Part shown: piece by piece, positions 50,245-59,046 of the stretch | How the letters are laid out: every line of letters begins with the position of its first letter | Position numbering within the stretch: the stretch's first letter is position 1 | DNA from: Pseudomonas brenneri | GTDB lineage: Bacteria > Pseudomonadota > Gammaproteobacteria > Pseudomonadales > Pseudomonadaceae | DNA: 64,000 bases | Direction: 5' to 3' | Assembly (NCBI RefSeq): GCF_007858285.1 | Contig: NZ_VFIL01000009.1 | Span: 124,001-188,000, forward strand | The notes under the pieces: generated by a model | Database searches by the model: none | The model's input: only the letters and a program-made list of their open reading frames with translations | Told to the model about the DNA's origin: nothing | Translations under genes and position numbers: made by a program

Positions 50245-50811
50245 ATGCGCCAGAAACCCACCGTCCTCGCCCGCGAAATTGTCGCCAGTAGCCGTTTGTT
50301 CCGCGTGGAGCAAGTGCAGTTGCGCTTCTCCAATGGCGTTGAGCGGATCTACGAGCGCCTGGTGGGCCGTGGCGCAGGGTATGGCGCGGTGATGATCGTG
50401 GCGATGATCGACGCTGACCACGCGCTGCTGGTGGAAGAATACTGCGGCGGCACTGATGAATATGAGCTGTCCTTGCCCAAGGGCCTGATCGAGCCGGGCG
50501 AAGACGTGCTGGCGGCGGCCGACCGTGAACTCAAGGAAGAGGCGGGCTACGGCGCACGGCAGTTGGAGCACTTGACTGAACTGTCCCTTTCCCCCGGCTA
50601 CATGAGCCAGAAAATCCAGGTGGTGCTGGCCACCGATCTGTACGAAGAACGCCTGGAAGGTGACGAGCCCGAGCCGATGCGCGTGGACCGGGTCAACCTG
50701 CGCGAGCTTGCGCAACTGGCGCAGAACGCGCAGTTCAGCGAAGGCCGTGCCCTGGCCGCGTTGTACCTGGTGCGAGACCTGCTGACCCAGCGCGGAGCGT
50801 ACCAGCCATGA
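50245..50811 (+). CDS. nudE: ADP compounds hydrolase NudE
   Basis: A 188-residue Nudix hydrolase. The Nudix box is GLIEPGEDVLAAADRELKEEAGYGA at about residues 87-111. NudE splits ADP-ribose, NADH and Ap3A-type nucleotides. An AAGGAG site precedes ATG 50245. The last four bases overlap cysQ (ATGA), so both enzymes are made together. Confidence 0.92.
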   Translation: MRQKPTVLAREIVASSRLFRVEQVQLRFSNGVERIYERLVGRGAGYGAVMIVAMIDADHALLVEEYCGGTDEYELSLPKGLIEPGEDVLAAADRELKEEAGYGARQLEHLTELSLSPGYMSQKIQVVLATDLYEERLEGDEPEPMRVDRVNLRELAQLAQNAQFSEGRALAALYLVRDLLTQRGAYQP

Positions 50812-51644
50812 GCGAATTGTTCCTCGGCCACCCGTACATTGCTCCGGTGATTGAACTGGCCCGCCAGGCCGGCGAGGTCATCCTGCCGTACTGGCGCGCC
50901 GATGTGGCCGTGACGGCCAAGGCGGATGATTCGCCGGTCACCGCCGCCGACCTGGCCGCCCATCACCTGATTCTCGCTGGCCTCACCGCGCTGGACCCGA
51001 GCATCCCGGTGCTGTCGGAAGAAGACGCCGATATCGACCAGAGCGTGCGCGCTGGCTGGCAGCGCTGGTGGCTGGTGGACCCGCTGGATGGCACCAAGGA
51101 ATTTATCAGCGGCAGTGAAGAGTTTACCGTCAACATTGCCTTGATCGAACACGGGCGGGTGGTGTTTGGCGTGGTGTCGATGCCCACTAGCGGCCGCTGT
51201 TACTTCGGTGGTGCTGGCCTTGGGGCGTGGCGCTCCGATGTGAATGCTGCGCCCCGGCAGATCCAGGTGCGGCAGAAGCCCGCCGTAGGCGAGGCGTTTA
51301 CTGTGGTTGCCAGCCGTCGCCATACCAGCCCTGAGCAGGAGCGCTTGCTCGACGGTTTGAGTGAAGGGTTGGGGGCGTTGAAACTGGCCAATATCGGCAG
51401 CTCCCTGAAATTTTGCCTGTTGGCCGAAGGCAGCGCCGATTGCTATCCACGCCTGGCGCCGACCTCACAGTGGGACACCGCCGCCGCCCAAGGCGTGCTG
51501 GAGGGCGCAGGCGGCGAAGTGTTGGAGTTGAATGGCCAGCCGTTCAGCTACCCGGCGCGTGCGTCGCTGTTGAACCCGTTCTTCCTGGCCTTGCCGGCCA
51601 AGGCTGCGTGGCGCGAGCGCTTGCTGGCGCTGGCCCGTTCTTGA
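50808..51644 (+). CDS. cysQ: 3'(2'),5'-bisphosphate nucleotidase CysQ
   Basis: A 278-residue inositol-monophosphatase-fold enzyme that converts PAP, the by-product of sulfate activation, to AMP. Metal-binding motifs are EEDADID, the signature WLVDPLDGTKEFI, and the C-terminal WDTAAAQGVLEGAGGEV. It overlaps nudE by four bases. It links to the sulfur-rich region at the left of the window by pathway but not by position. Confidence 0.93.
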   Translation: MSELFLGHPYIAPVIELARQAGEVILPYWRADVAVTAKADDSPVTAADLAAHHLILAGLTALDPSIPVLSEEDADIDQSVRAGWQRWWLVDPLDGTKEFISGSEEFTVNIALIEHGRVVFGVVSMPTSGRCYFGGAGLGAWRSDVNAAPRQIQVRQKPAVGEAFTVVASRRHTSPEQERLLDGLSEGLGALKLANIGSSLKFCLLAEGSADCYPRLAPTSQWDTAAAQGVLEGAGGEVLELNGQPFSYPARASLLNPFFLALPAKAAWRERLLALARS

Positions 51645-51662
51645 AGGCAATGCAGAACAAAA

Positions 51663-51752
51663 TGTGGGAGCGGGCTTGCTCGCGAATGCGGCAGGTCAGT
51701 CAGCACATGTATTGACTGACACTCCGCTATCGCGAGCAAGCCCGCTCCCACA
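51663..51752. repeat. REPIN (REP doublet, 90-bp class)
   Basis: TGTGGGAGCGGGCTTGCTCG and its inverted copy bound 90 bases between the convergent cysQ and thioesterase genes; the inner part contains two inverted TCAGTCA-like stretches. Confidence 0.92.
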
Positions 51753-51789
51753 TAAGCCCTGTGCCCACATTGGTTATGTGTTGTAGGGT

Positions 51790-52245
51790 TTAGCGGTGCA
51801 GGACGTACTGCCCGCTAAACGCCACCGCCTGCTCTTCACTGCCCTCATTCACAATCCACGTCTGCAACGCCAGCCGCGCCCGGCCATGGCGTTTGTAGGT
51901 CGCCAAAAAGCGCTTCCAAACCTTGTCCTCCGGGGCCTGGCAAATCGCCGTGGCGTCCTGGGTGACAGGCAGCGGGTAGCTGATCTGCCCTTCCTGGATC
52001 ACGATGTGCCCGTCTTCGATCCCTTCCTCGCGCAATTGCAGGTGCAGCCAGCCCCAACCCGCCAGCACGGCGCCGCAGTACAGGCTGCCACCGAACATGG
52101 TGCTCTTGTGGTTGATATTGGCTTGCAAGGGTAAGTGCAGGCGCAGTTGCCGATCCTGCCAGTCGAGTACCTTGAGGCCCATCTCCCGGGTCAGGGGGAT
52201 GTCATGGTGCAGAATGGATTCCAGGTAACGGCTATCGCGGCTCAT
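51790..52245 (-). CDS. YiiD C-terminal-type thioesterase
   Basis: About 151 residues from ATG 52245, or 161 from ATG 52275; the latter overlaps the dctD stop by four bases and may give coupled translation. It fits the thioesterase-like C-terminal domain of YiiD (hotdog fold): HKSTMFGGSLYCGAVLAGWGWLHL is the central helix. Here the domain stands alone, without the N-terminal acetyltransferase of YiiD. Substrate unknown. It is the last gene of the dctB-dctD run. Confidence 0.72.
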   Translation of the reverse strand: MSRDSRYLESILHHDIPLTREMGLKVLDWQDRQLRLHLPLQANINHKSTMFGGSLYCGAVLAGWGWLHLQLREEGIEDGHIVIQEGQISYPLPVTQDATAICQAPEDKVWKRFLATYKRHGRARLALQTWIVNEGSEEQAVAFSGQYVLHR

Positions 52246-52271
52246 GGCGGTCTCTTGGCGGGTGGGAAAGG

Positions 52272-53654
52272 TCATTCGTCATCGGCGTGCTGGTTACCGC
52301 TGTCGGCAAAGTTCAGCCCATGCTTGCGCAGCTTGTCATGCAGGGTTTTGCGCGGCACCCCCAGGGCTTCGGCCAGGCTGCGCATGGAGCTGTGAGGGCG
52401 ACCGAGTTCGGCGGCGATCAAGGCTTTTTCAAAGTGTTCGACTTGCTCACTCAAGCCTCCGGTAGACATCGGCACACCGGGCGCCGGCCCATCCGGTGCG
52501 CTGTCCAGGGCCAATTCCAGGCCAAGGGCGAAGCGTTCGGCGACGTTTTGCAGTTCGCGCACGTTGCCGGGCCAGTTATGGCGCAGCAGCATTGCCCGTT
52601 GGCCGGGTTGCAACTCATGCAGCGGCAGGCCGTGGCGGCTGCTGGCCTCGTCGGCGAAGTGCTGGAACAGCATCAAGGCATCTTCGCCACGCTCACGCAG
52701 GGGTGGAATGCGCAGTGGCGCGACATTCAGGCGGTAGTACAAGTCCGCACGAAAGCGGCCCTGGTCGGCGGACTGGCGCAGGTCTTCCTTGGTGGCGGCG
52801 ATGATGCGGATATCCAGCGGGATCTGCTGATTACCCCCCAGGCGCTCGACCACACGCTCCTGCAACAGGCGCAGCAACTTGACCTGCACATCCAGGCTCA
52901 TGCTCTCGATTTCATCGAGGAACAAGGTCCCGCCGTTGGCAAATTCGAACTTGCCGATCCGCCGCTTCTGCGCCCCGGTAAATGCTCCCGGTTCATGGCC
53001 GAACAGTTCGCTTTCCACCACGGACTCAGCCAGCGCCCCGGCGTTGATGGCAACGAAGGGCCCGGTGCGGCGGTTCGACAGGTCGTGCAGGGCGCGCGCC
53101 ACCACTTCCTTGCCGGCCCCGGTTTCACCGAGGATCAGCACATCGGCGCGGGTCGCCGCCAGCGCACCAATCTGCTCGCGCAGGCGCAGCATTGGCGCCG
53201 ATTGGCCCACCAGGCGCGTGCTCAGTTGCTGGCGATCGCTCAAGGCCAGGCGCAGGCTGCGGTTGTCCAGCACCAGTCGGCGCAGGGCCAGGGCGCGGCG
53301 TACGCTGTCGAGCAGGGCGTCGCTGGCAAAGGGTTTTTCGAGGAAATCATAGGCGCCGGCGCGCATCGCCTGCACCGCCAGTGGCACATCGCCGTGGCCG
53401 GTGATCAGCAGCACCGGCAACTCCGGATCCTGGCCGTGGAGTTCGGCGAGCAGCTCCAGGCCGTCCATGCCGGGCATGCGAATGTCGCTGACCACCACCC
53501 CCGGCCAGTCGCGCGACAGCTGCGCCGTAAGGCCGGTGGCTTCGCCAAGGGGCAGGACTTTCAGCCCGGCCAGGTCCAGGGTCTGGCACAGGGCCTGACG
53601 CAGGTGTGGATCATCGTCGATCAACACCACCTGAATCTGGTTATCGATACTCAT
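52272..53654 (-). CDS. dctD: Sigma-54 C4-dicarboxylate response regulator DctD
   Basis: A 460-residue NtrC-type activator: receiver domain with phospho-acceptor Asp57 (VVSDIRMPG), AAA+ domain with Walker A GETGAGKE, the GAFTGA loop at about 221-226 that contacts sigma-54, and Walker B TLFLDEIE, then a Fis-type helix-turn-helix at the C-terminus. It would activate dicarboxylate transport genes on signal from DctB. It overlaps dctB by four bases. The named targets (dctA or dctPQM) are not in this window. Confidence 0.87.
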   Translation of the reverse strand: MSIDNQIQVVLIDDDPHLRQALCQTLDLAGLKVLPLGEATGLTAQLSRDWPGVVVSDIRMPGMDGLELLAELHGQDPELPVLLITGHGDVPLAVQAMRAGAYDFLEKPFASDALLDSVRRALALRRLVLDNRSLRLALSDRQQLSTRLVGQSAPMLRLREQIGALAATRADVLILGETGAGKEVVARALHDLSNRRTGPFVAINAGALAESVVESELFGHEPGAFTGAQKRRIGKFEFANGGTLFLDEIESMSLDVQVKLLRLLQERVVERLGGNQQIPLDIRIIAATKEDLRQSADQGRFRADLYYRLNVAPLRIPPLRERGEDALMLFQHFADEASSRHGLPLHELQPGQRAMLLRHNWPGNVRELQNVAERFALGLELALDSAPDGPAPGVPMSTGGLSEQVEHFEKALIAAELGRPHSSMRSLAEALGVPRKTLHDKLRKHGLNFADSGNQHADDE

Positions 53655-55459
53655 ACACTGCGGTCCTCGGACGGTTGCAGACTGACGCCGGGTGCTCCGG
53701 CGCGCAGTTTCAAGGTTATCAGTGCGCCGCCTTCCTTGTGGTTGGCGAACAACAGTTCACCACCAAAGGCACGCATCAGGGTGTCACAGATGGCCAGGCC
53801 CAACCCCAGGCCCTGAGTGCGGGTCTTGGTGGTGTAGAAGGGTTCGCCGGCGCGGCCCAGGGCCTCCATGCAGAACCCCGGCCCGTTGTCGCGGATGTAC
53901 AGGTTGACGCCCTGTTCGGTGGATTCGGCACTCAGCCACAGTTTGCGCGGCGGACCTTTTTCGGTCAGGGCGTCCAGGGCATTGGCCAGCAGGTTGCCCA
54001 GCACTTGGCGCAAGCGGGTTTCCCCGGCTTCTACCCACAAGGATGCCTCTGGCAAGTCGCGGATCAGCTCCACTTCCATGGAGCGCCGGCGCTTGGCCAG
54101 CAACGCCAGTGCATCGTCCAGGGCCGGCTGCAGGGCCACGCTTTCCGGGGCATGGCGGTCGCGGCGGGCAAACGCGCGCAAATGCGCGATGATCGAGGCC
54201 ATGCGCCCGGTCAGTTCGCTGATCAGCTTGAGATTGCCCCGGGCATCGTCGGTGCGCTGGTGGTCGAGGAGAATCTCGGCGTTTTCCGCGTAACTGCGGA
54301 TGGCCGCCAGGGGTTGGTTGAGTTCATGGCTGATACTGGCCGACATGGTGCCCAGCGCCGACAGTTTGCCGGCCTGCACCAGATCGTCCTGGGCGCGCAC
54401 CAGTTCCTGCTGGGCATTTTCGCGCTCCAGCACTTCCTGGCGCAGGCGGCGGTTGAGGCCTTCGAGGTCGCTGGTCCGTTCAGCCACGCGCATTTCCAGC
54501 TCGCGCCGGGCCTTGGCTTCAAAGGCAATGCGTTCCAGGTAATGACGCCTGCGCTGCATCATCAGGCCCAGCAGCAGCATCAGCACTAGCAAGGTCGCGC
54601 CGCCGACCGCGACTACCGTGCGTACAGGGCGATCGATCAAGGTGCGCGGAGCGAGGATTTCCACATTCCAGCCGGTTTCGGCGATTTCGGTGGATTGGCG
54701 CAGCCAGGCGCTGGAGCTGAAATTCAGGGGCTGCGGATCGCGGGTCGGGTAGGGCTGGATCGCGATGATGGCCTGGCGCTCGGCCTCGGTCAGTGGCCGG
54801 GTGGTGCGAAAACGCCATTGTGGGCGTGAGGTCAGGATCACCACGCCATTGTGGTCGGTGACCAGCAATTGCTCGGGGGTCTGGCCCCAGAGGCTTTCGG
54901 TATGGTCCAGGTCGACCTTGACCACCAGCACGCCGATCACATGCTCGTCTTCGCGGACTGCGGCGGCGAAGAAATACCCGCGCTTGGCCGACGTGGTCCC
55001 CAGGCCGAAGAAACGACCCAGGCGCCCGGCCATGGCCTCACTGAAGTAAGGCCGAAAAGAAAAGTTGCGGCCGACGAAGCTGTCTTGTTTGTCCCAGTTC
55101 GAGGCGGCCAGGGTCTTGCCGCGAGTGTCCATCAGGTACATCACTTCCACGCCCGCCTGGGCCGCTACCTGCTTGAGCAATTGGTTGGCGGCGACCAGGT
55201 TGGTACTGACGTGGGGCGCTGCCAGGGCGGTGCGCAGGGCCGGCAGGTCGCCGAGGATTTGCGGCAACACTTCGTAGCGGTGCAGGGTACCCAGCAGGTT
55301 GGCGACGTACAGGTCGAGGGTCTGGCGGTTCTGCCCGGCCAGCTCGCTGCGGTAGTAACGCTCGGCCAGATGCTCCAGCGGCCACAGCAGTGGCGCCAGG
55401 CACAATGCCAGCAAGGCCAGGCTGCGCCAGCGGGGTCTGCGTGGAAGGGGTGGAGTCAT
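53651..55459 (-). CDS. dctB: C4-dicarboxylate sensor kinase DctB
   Basis: A 602-residue inner-membrane histidine kinase. TM1 is at about 11-30, a double-PAS periplasmic sensor domain to about 290, TM2 at about 290-312, a coiled-coil linker, then His378 in TMSASISHELNQPLAAIRSYAENAEIL and an HATPase domain (DNGPGF, GLGLGLAI). This is the DctB architecture. The start is ATG 55459 (MTPPLPRRPRW). It starts 35 bases after rmlD, so it may be co-transcribed with the rhamnose genes. Confidence 0.88.
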   Translation of the reverse strand: MTPPLPRRPRWRSLALLALCLAPLLWPLEHLAERYYRSELAGQNRQTLDLYVANLLGTLHRYEVLPQILGDLPALRTALAAPHVSTNLVAANQLLKQVAAQAGVEVMYLMDTRGKTLAASNWDKQDSFVGRNFSFRPYFSEAMAGRLGRFFGLGTTSAKRGYFFAAAVREDEHVIGVLVVKVDLDHTESLWGQTPEQLLVTDHNGVVILTSRPQWRFRTTRPLTEAERQAIIAIQPYPTRDPQPLNFSSSAWLRQSTEIAETGWNVEILAPRTLIDRPVRTVVAVGGATLLVLMLLLGLMMQRRRHYLERIAFEAKARRELEMRVAERTSDLEGLNRRLRQEVLERENAQQELVRAQDDLVQAGKLSALGTMSASISHELNQPLAAIRSYAENAEILLDHQRTDDARGNLKLISELTGRMASIIAHLRAFARRDRHAPESVALQPALDDALALLAKRRRSMEVELIRDLPEASLWVEAGETRLRQVLGNLLANALDALTEKGPPRKLWLSAESTEQGVNLYIRDNGPGFCMEALGRAGEPFYTTKTRTQGLGLGLAICDTLMRAFGGELLFANHKEGGALITLKLRAGAPGVSLQPSEDRSV

Positions 55460-55494
55460 GTAAGTCTGCGCCTGTGGGTACAGGCGCATTATGC

Positions 55495-56376
55495 CTAGTG
55501 CTGCTGTGCAAGACACTCGCGCAATGCTTCGCGCCACTGCGGTTGGCTAACGTGCCAGTGTTGTTGCAGGCGGCTGCAATCGAGGCGCGAGTTCAACGGG
55601 CGTTTGGCGGGCGTTGGGTACTCACTGGCGTGAATCCCTTCCAGCGCGGCGCATGCCTTGCCTTCGGCCAGCAGTTGCTCGCCGATGGCCTGGGCAAAGC
55701 CGAACCATGAGGTTTCGCCCTGGGCTGTCAGGTGATACACGCCCCAGTCCCCGGCCTGGCCAGCCTGCCAGCGCTCGATCAGGGCGCGGGTGCTGTTGGC
55801 GATGGTCCCGGCCCAGGTCGGCGCGCCAATCTGGTCGGCGACGATACGCATGTGAGGTTTTTCCTGGAGCAGGCGCTGCATGGTCAGCAGGAAATTCTTG
55901 CCGTGGCTCGAATACACCCAACTGGTGCGCAGGATCAGGTACTGACCACCCACTGCCGCGATGGCCTGTTCGCCCGCCAGTTTGCTCGCGCCGTAGACAC
56001 CCAACGGGTTGGGAGCATCGTCTTCGGTGTAGGGCGCAGGCTTGCTGCCGTCGAACACGTAGTCGGTGGAGTAGTGGATCAGCGGGATGCCCAAGGCCTT
56101 GGCTTCTTCGGCCAGGATACCGGGCGCCGTGGCATTGATCGCGAAGGCCACATCGGGCTCGTTCTCGGCCTGATCGACAGCGGTATGCGCCGCCGCGTTG
56201 ATGATCAACCCGGGGCGATGGCTGCGTACCTGTTGGCGGATCTGCTCGGGGTTGGCCAGGTCGAGCTGGTCGCGACCGAGCACGACCAACTCCCCCAGGC
56301 CCTGGAGCCGCTGTTGCAGCTCGCGGGAAACCTGGCCGTGTTGGCCGGTGATGAGGATTTTCAAGGCGGTGCTCAT
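55495..56376 (-). CDS. rmlD: dTDP-4-dehydrorhamnose reductase
   Basis: A 293-residue SDR enzyme, last step of dTDP-L-rhamnose synthesis. NAD(P)-binding start is KILITGQHGQVSREL; catalytic STDYVFDG and YGASKLAGE carry the Tyr-x3-Lys. It overlaps the rmlC stop by four bases. Order on the minus strand is rmlB, rmlA, rmlC, rmlD. Confidence 0.93.
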   Translation of the reverse strand: MSTALKILITGQHGQVSRELQQRLQGLGELVVLGRDQLDLANPEQIRQQVRSHRPGLIINAAAHTAVDQAENEPDVAFAINATAPGILAEEAKALGIPLIHYSTDYVFDGSKPAPYTEDDAPNPLGVYGASKLAGEQAIAAVGGQYLILRTSWVYSSHGKNFLLTMQRLLQEKPHMRIVADQIGAPTWAGTIANSTRALIERWQAGQAGDWGVYHLTAQGETSWFGFAQAIGEQLLAEGKACAALEGIHASEYPTPAKRPLNSRLDCSRLQQHWHVSQPQWREALRECLAQQH

Positions 56377-56914
56377 GGGAATAGGTCGGCTTCCAGCAGG
56401 GGCTTGCCGTGCTGATCCTTGGCAGACAGTTGTGGCGGCTCGGTCAGTTGCCAGTCAATGGCCAGTGTTGGGTCATTCCACACAATGCAGCGCTCGGCAC
56501 TTGGCTGGTAATAGTCGGTGGTTTTGTAGAGAAACTCGGCGAAGTCGCTCAACACCACGAAGCCATGGGCGAACCCTTCGGGTACCCACAGTTGACGATG
56601 ATTCTGCGCGGACAGGCGCACGCCCACCCATTGGCCGAAATTCGGTGAATTGCGGCGGATGTCGACCGCCACGTCCAACACTTCACCTGCGCTGACGCGC
56701 ACCAGTTTGCCCTGGGTGTGTTCCAACTGGTAATGCAGGCCGCGCAACACGCCTTTCTGTGAGCGGGAATGGTTGTCCTGGACAAAATTGCGCGTAAGGC
56801 CAGTCGCCTCTGCAAATGCGCGGGCGTTGAAACTCTCGTAGAAAAAACCGCGTTCATCACCAAACACCTTGGGTTCGATGATCAATACGCCGGGCAAGGT
56901 GGTTTCGACGATAT

Positions 56915-56918
<4 letters not shown>
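56373..56918 (-). CDS. rmlC: dTDP-4-dehydrorhamnose 3,5-epimerase
   Basis: A 181-residue cupin epimerase. RGFFYESFNARAFAE, VQDNHSRSQKGVLRGLHYQ and VPEGFAHGFVVLSD are the family motifs, including the catalytic His. The start is GTG 56918, which overlaps the rmlA stop (GTGA) and has a GGGAGAG site; the longer open frame reads into rmlA. Confidence 0.93.
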
Positions 56919-57786
<868 letters not shown>

Positions 57787-57790
<4 letters not shown>

Positions 57791-58869
57791 GCGATCAGAT
57801 CCTTTAGGTCGGTGTTGCCCAGTCGTTGTCCTTGATAGCTGCCGTCCTGGACCCTGCGGCACCACTCCAGGTTATCCAGATACCACTGAACGGTCTTGCG
57901 CAGGCCGGTTTTGAAGGTTTCTTCAGGAACCCAACCCAATTCGCGCTCGATCTTGCTGGCATCGATAGCGTAGCGCTGGTCGTGGCCTGGACGATCCTTG
58001 ACGAAAGTGATCAGGTCGCTGAACTGGGCAACGCCGGCCGGGCGCTGTGGCGCCAGCTCTTCGAGCAGTGCGCAGATGCCACGCACCACGTCGATGTTCT
58101 TCTGCTCGTTGTGCCCGCCGATGTTGTAGGTCTCGCCCACCACACCTTCGGTGACCACTTTGAGCAGCGCACGAGCGTGGTCTTCGACAAACAACCAGTC
58201 GCGCACTTGCAGGCCGTCGCCATATACCGGCAGGGCTTTGCCTGCCAGGGCATTGAGGATCACCAGCGGGATGAGTTTCTCGGGGAAGTGGAACGGCCCG
58301 TAGTTGTTCGAGCAGTTGGTCAGCAGCACCGGCAAGCCGTAGGTGCGCTGCCAGGCGCGGACCAGGTGGTCGGACGCCGCCTTGCTGGCGGAGTAAGGCG
58401 AGCTTGGCGCGTAAGGCGTGGTTTCGGTGAACAGGTCATCTACACCATGCAGGTCGCCATACACTTCGTCGGTGGAAATGTGATGGAAACGGAAGGCGCT
58501 CTTGGCCGGCTCTGTCAACTGTTGCCAGTAGGCGCGAGTGGCTTCAAGCAGGCTGTAGGTGCCGACGATGTTGGTCTGGATAAAATCCGACGGACCGTCG
58601 ATGGAGCGGTCGACATGGGACTCAGCGGCCAGGTGCATGATGGCCTGGGGCTGGAAGCGTGCCAGCACTGCGCTGACGGTGGCCTGGTCGATGATATCGG
58701 CCTGGACGAACTCATAACGGGTGTTGGTTGCGATGCTGGTCAGCGACTCAAGATTACCGGCATAGGTCAGTTTGTCGAGGTTGAGCACTTCATGCCCGGT
58801 GTGTTGAATCAAGTGCCGGATCAGAGCGGAACCGATAAATCCTGCACCGCCGGTGATGAGAATGCGCAT
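57787..58869 (-). CDS. rmlB: dTDP-glucose 4,6-dehydratase
   Basis: A 360-residue extended SDR. GGAGFIGSALIRHLI binds NAD; HISTDEVYGDLHG with the Asp-Glu pair and YSASKAASDHLVRAW with Tyr-x3-Lys are catalytic. The start is ATG 58869 (MRILITGGAGF). It leads the rml operon; rhamnose goes to lipopolysaccharide, rhamnolipids or exopolysaccharide, but no transferase is nearby. Confidence 0.94.
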
Positions 58870-58980
58870 GTCAGAAGCCCTTTTCCTTAGACAGACATAA
58901 AGCGAATGGAGCATAGCTTGTGTTGTGGCGCAGGCCGGTGCAAGGGCGCGTGGTCAGATTGCCGGCTTGGCTGTCGCCCA

Positions 58981-58998
58981 GGGGGTTGCGCAACCCCC
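58981..58998. promoter_or_regulatory. Perfect 18-bp palindrome before the kinase-aminotransferase gene
   Basis: GGGGGTTGC and GCAACCCCC meet without a spacer, 48 bases before ATG 59047. A TATAAG at 59013-59018 is a likely -10, so the palindrome covers the -35 region. No T-run follows. Confidence 0.5.
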
Positions 58999-59046
58999 GT
59001 AAACAATGGCGATATAAGCGCCAGATAAAAAACCAGGGGCTGTCAG

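Noticed and set aside
10211..51752. Regularly recurring inverted repeats as a possible CRISPR array
   Set aside because: The repeats are scattered, palindromic and lie between genes; there are no clustered direct repeats with spacers and no cas genes.
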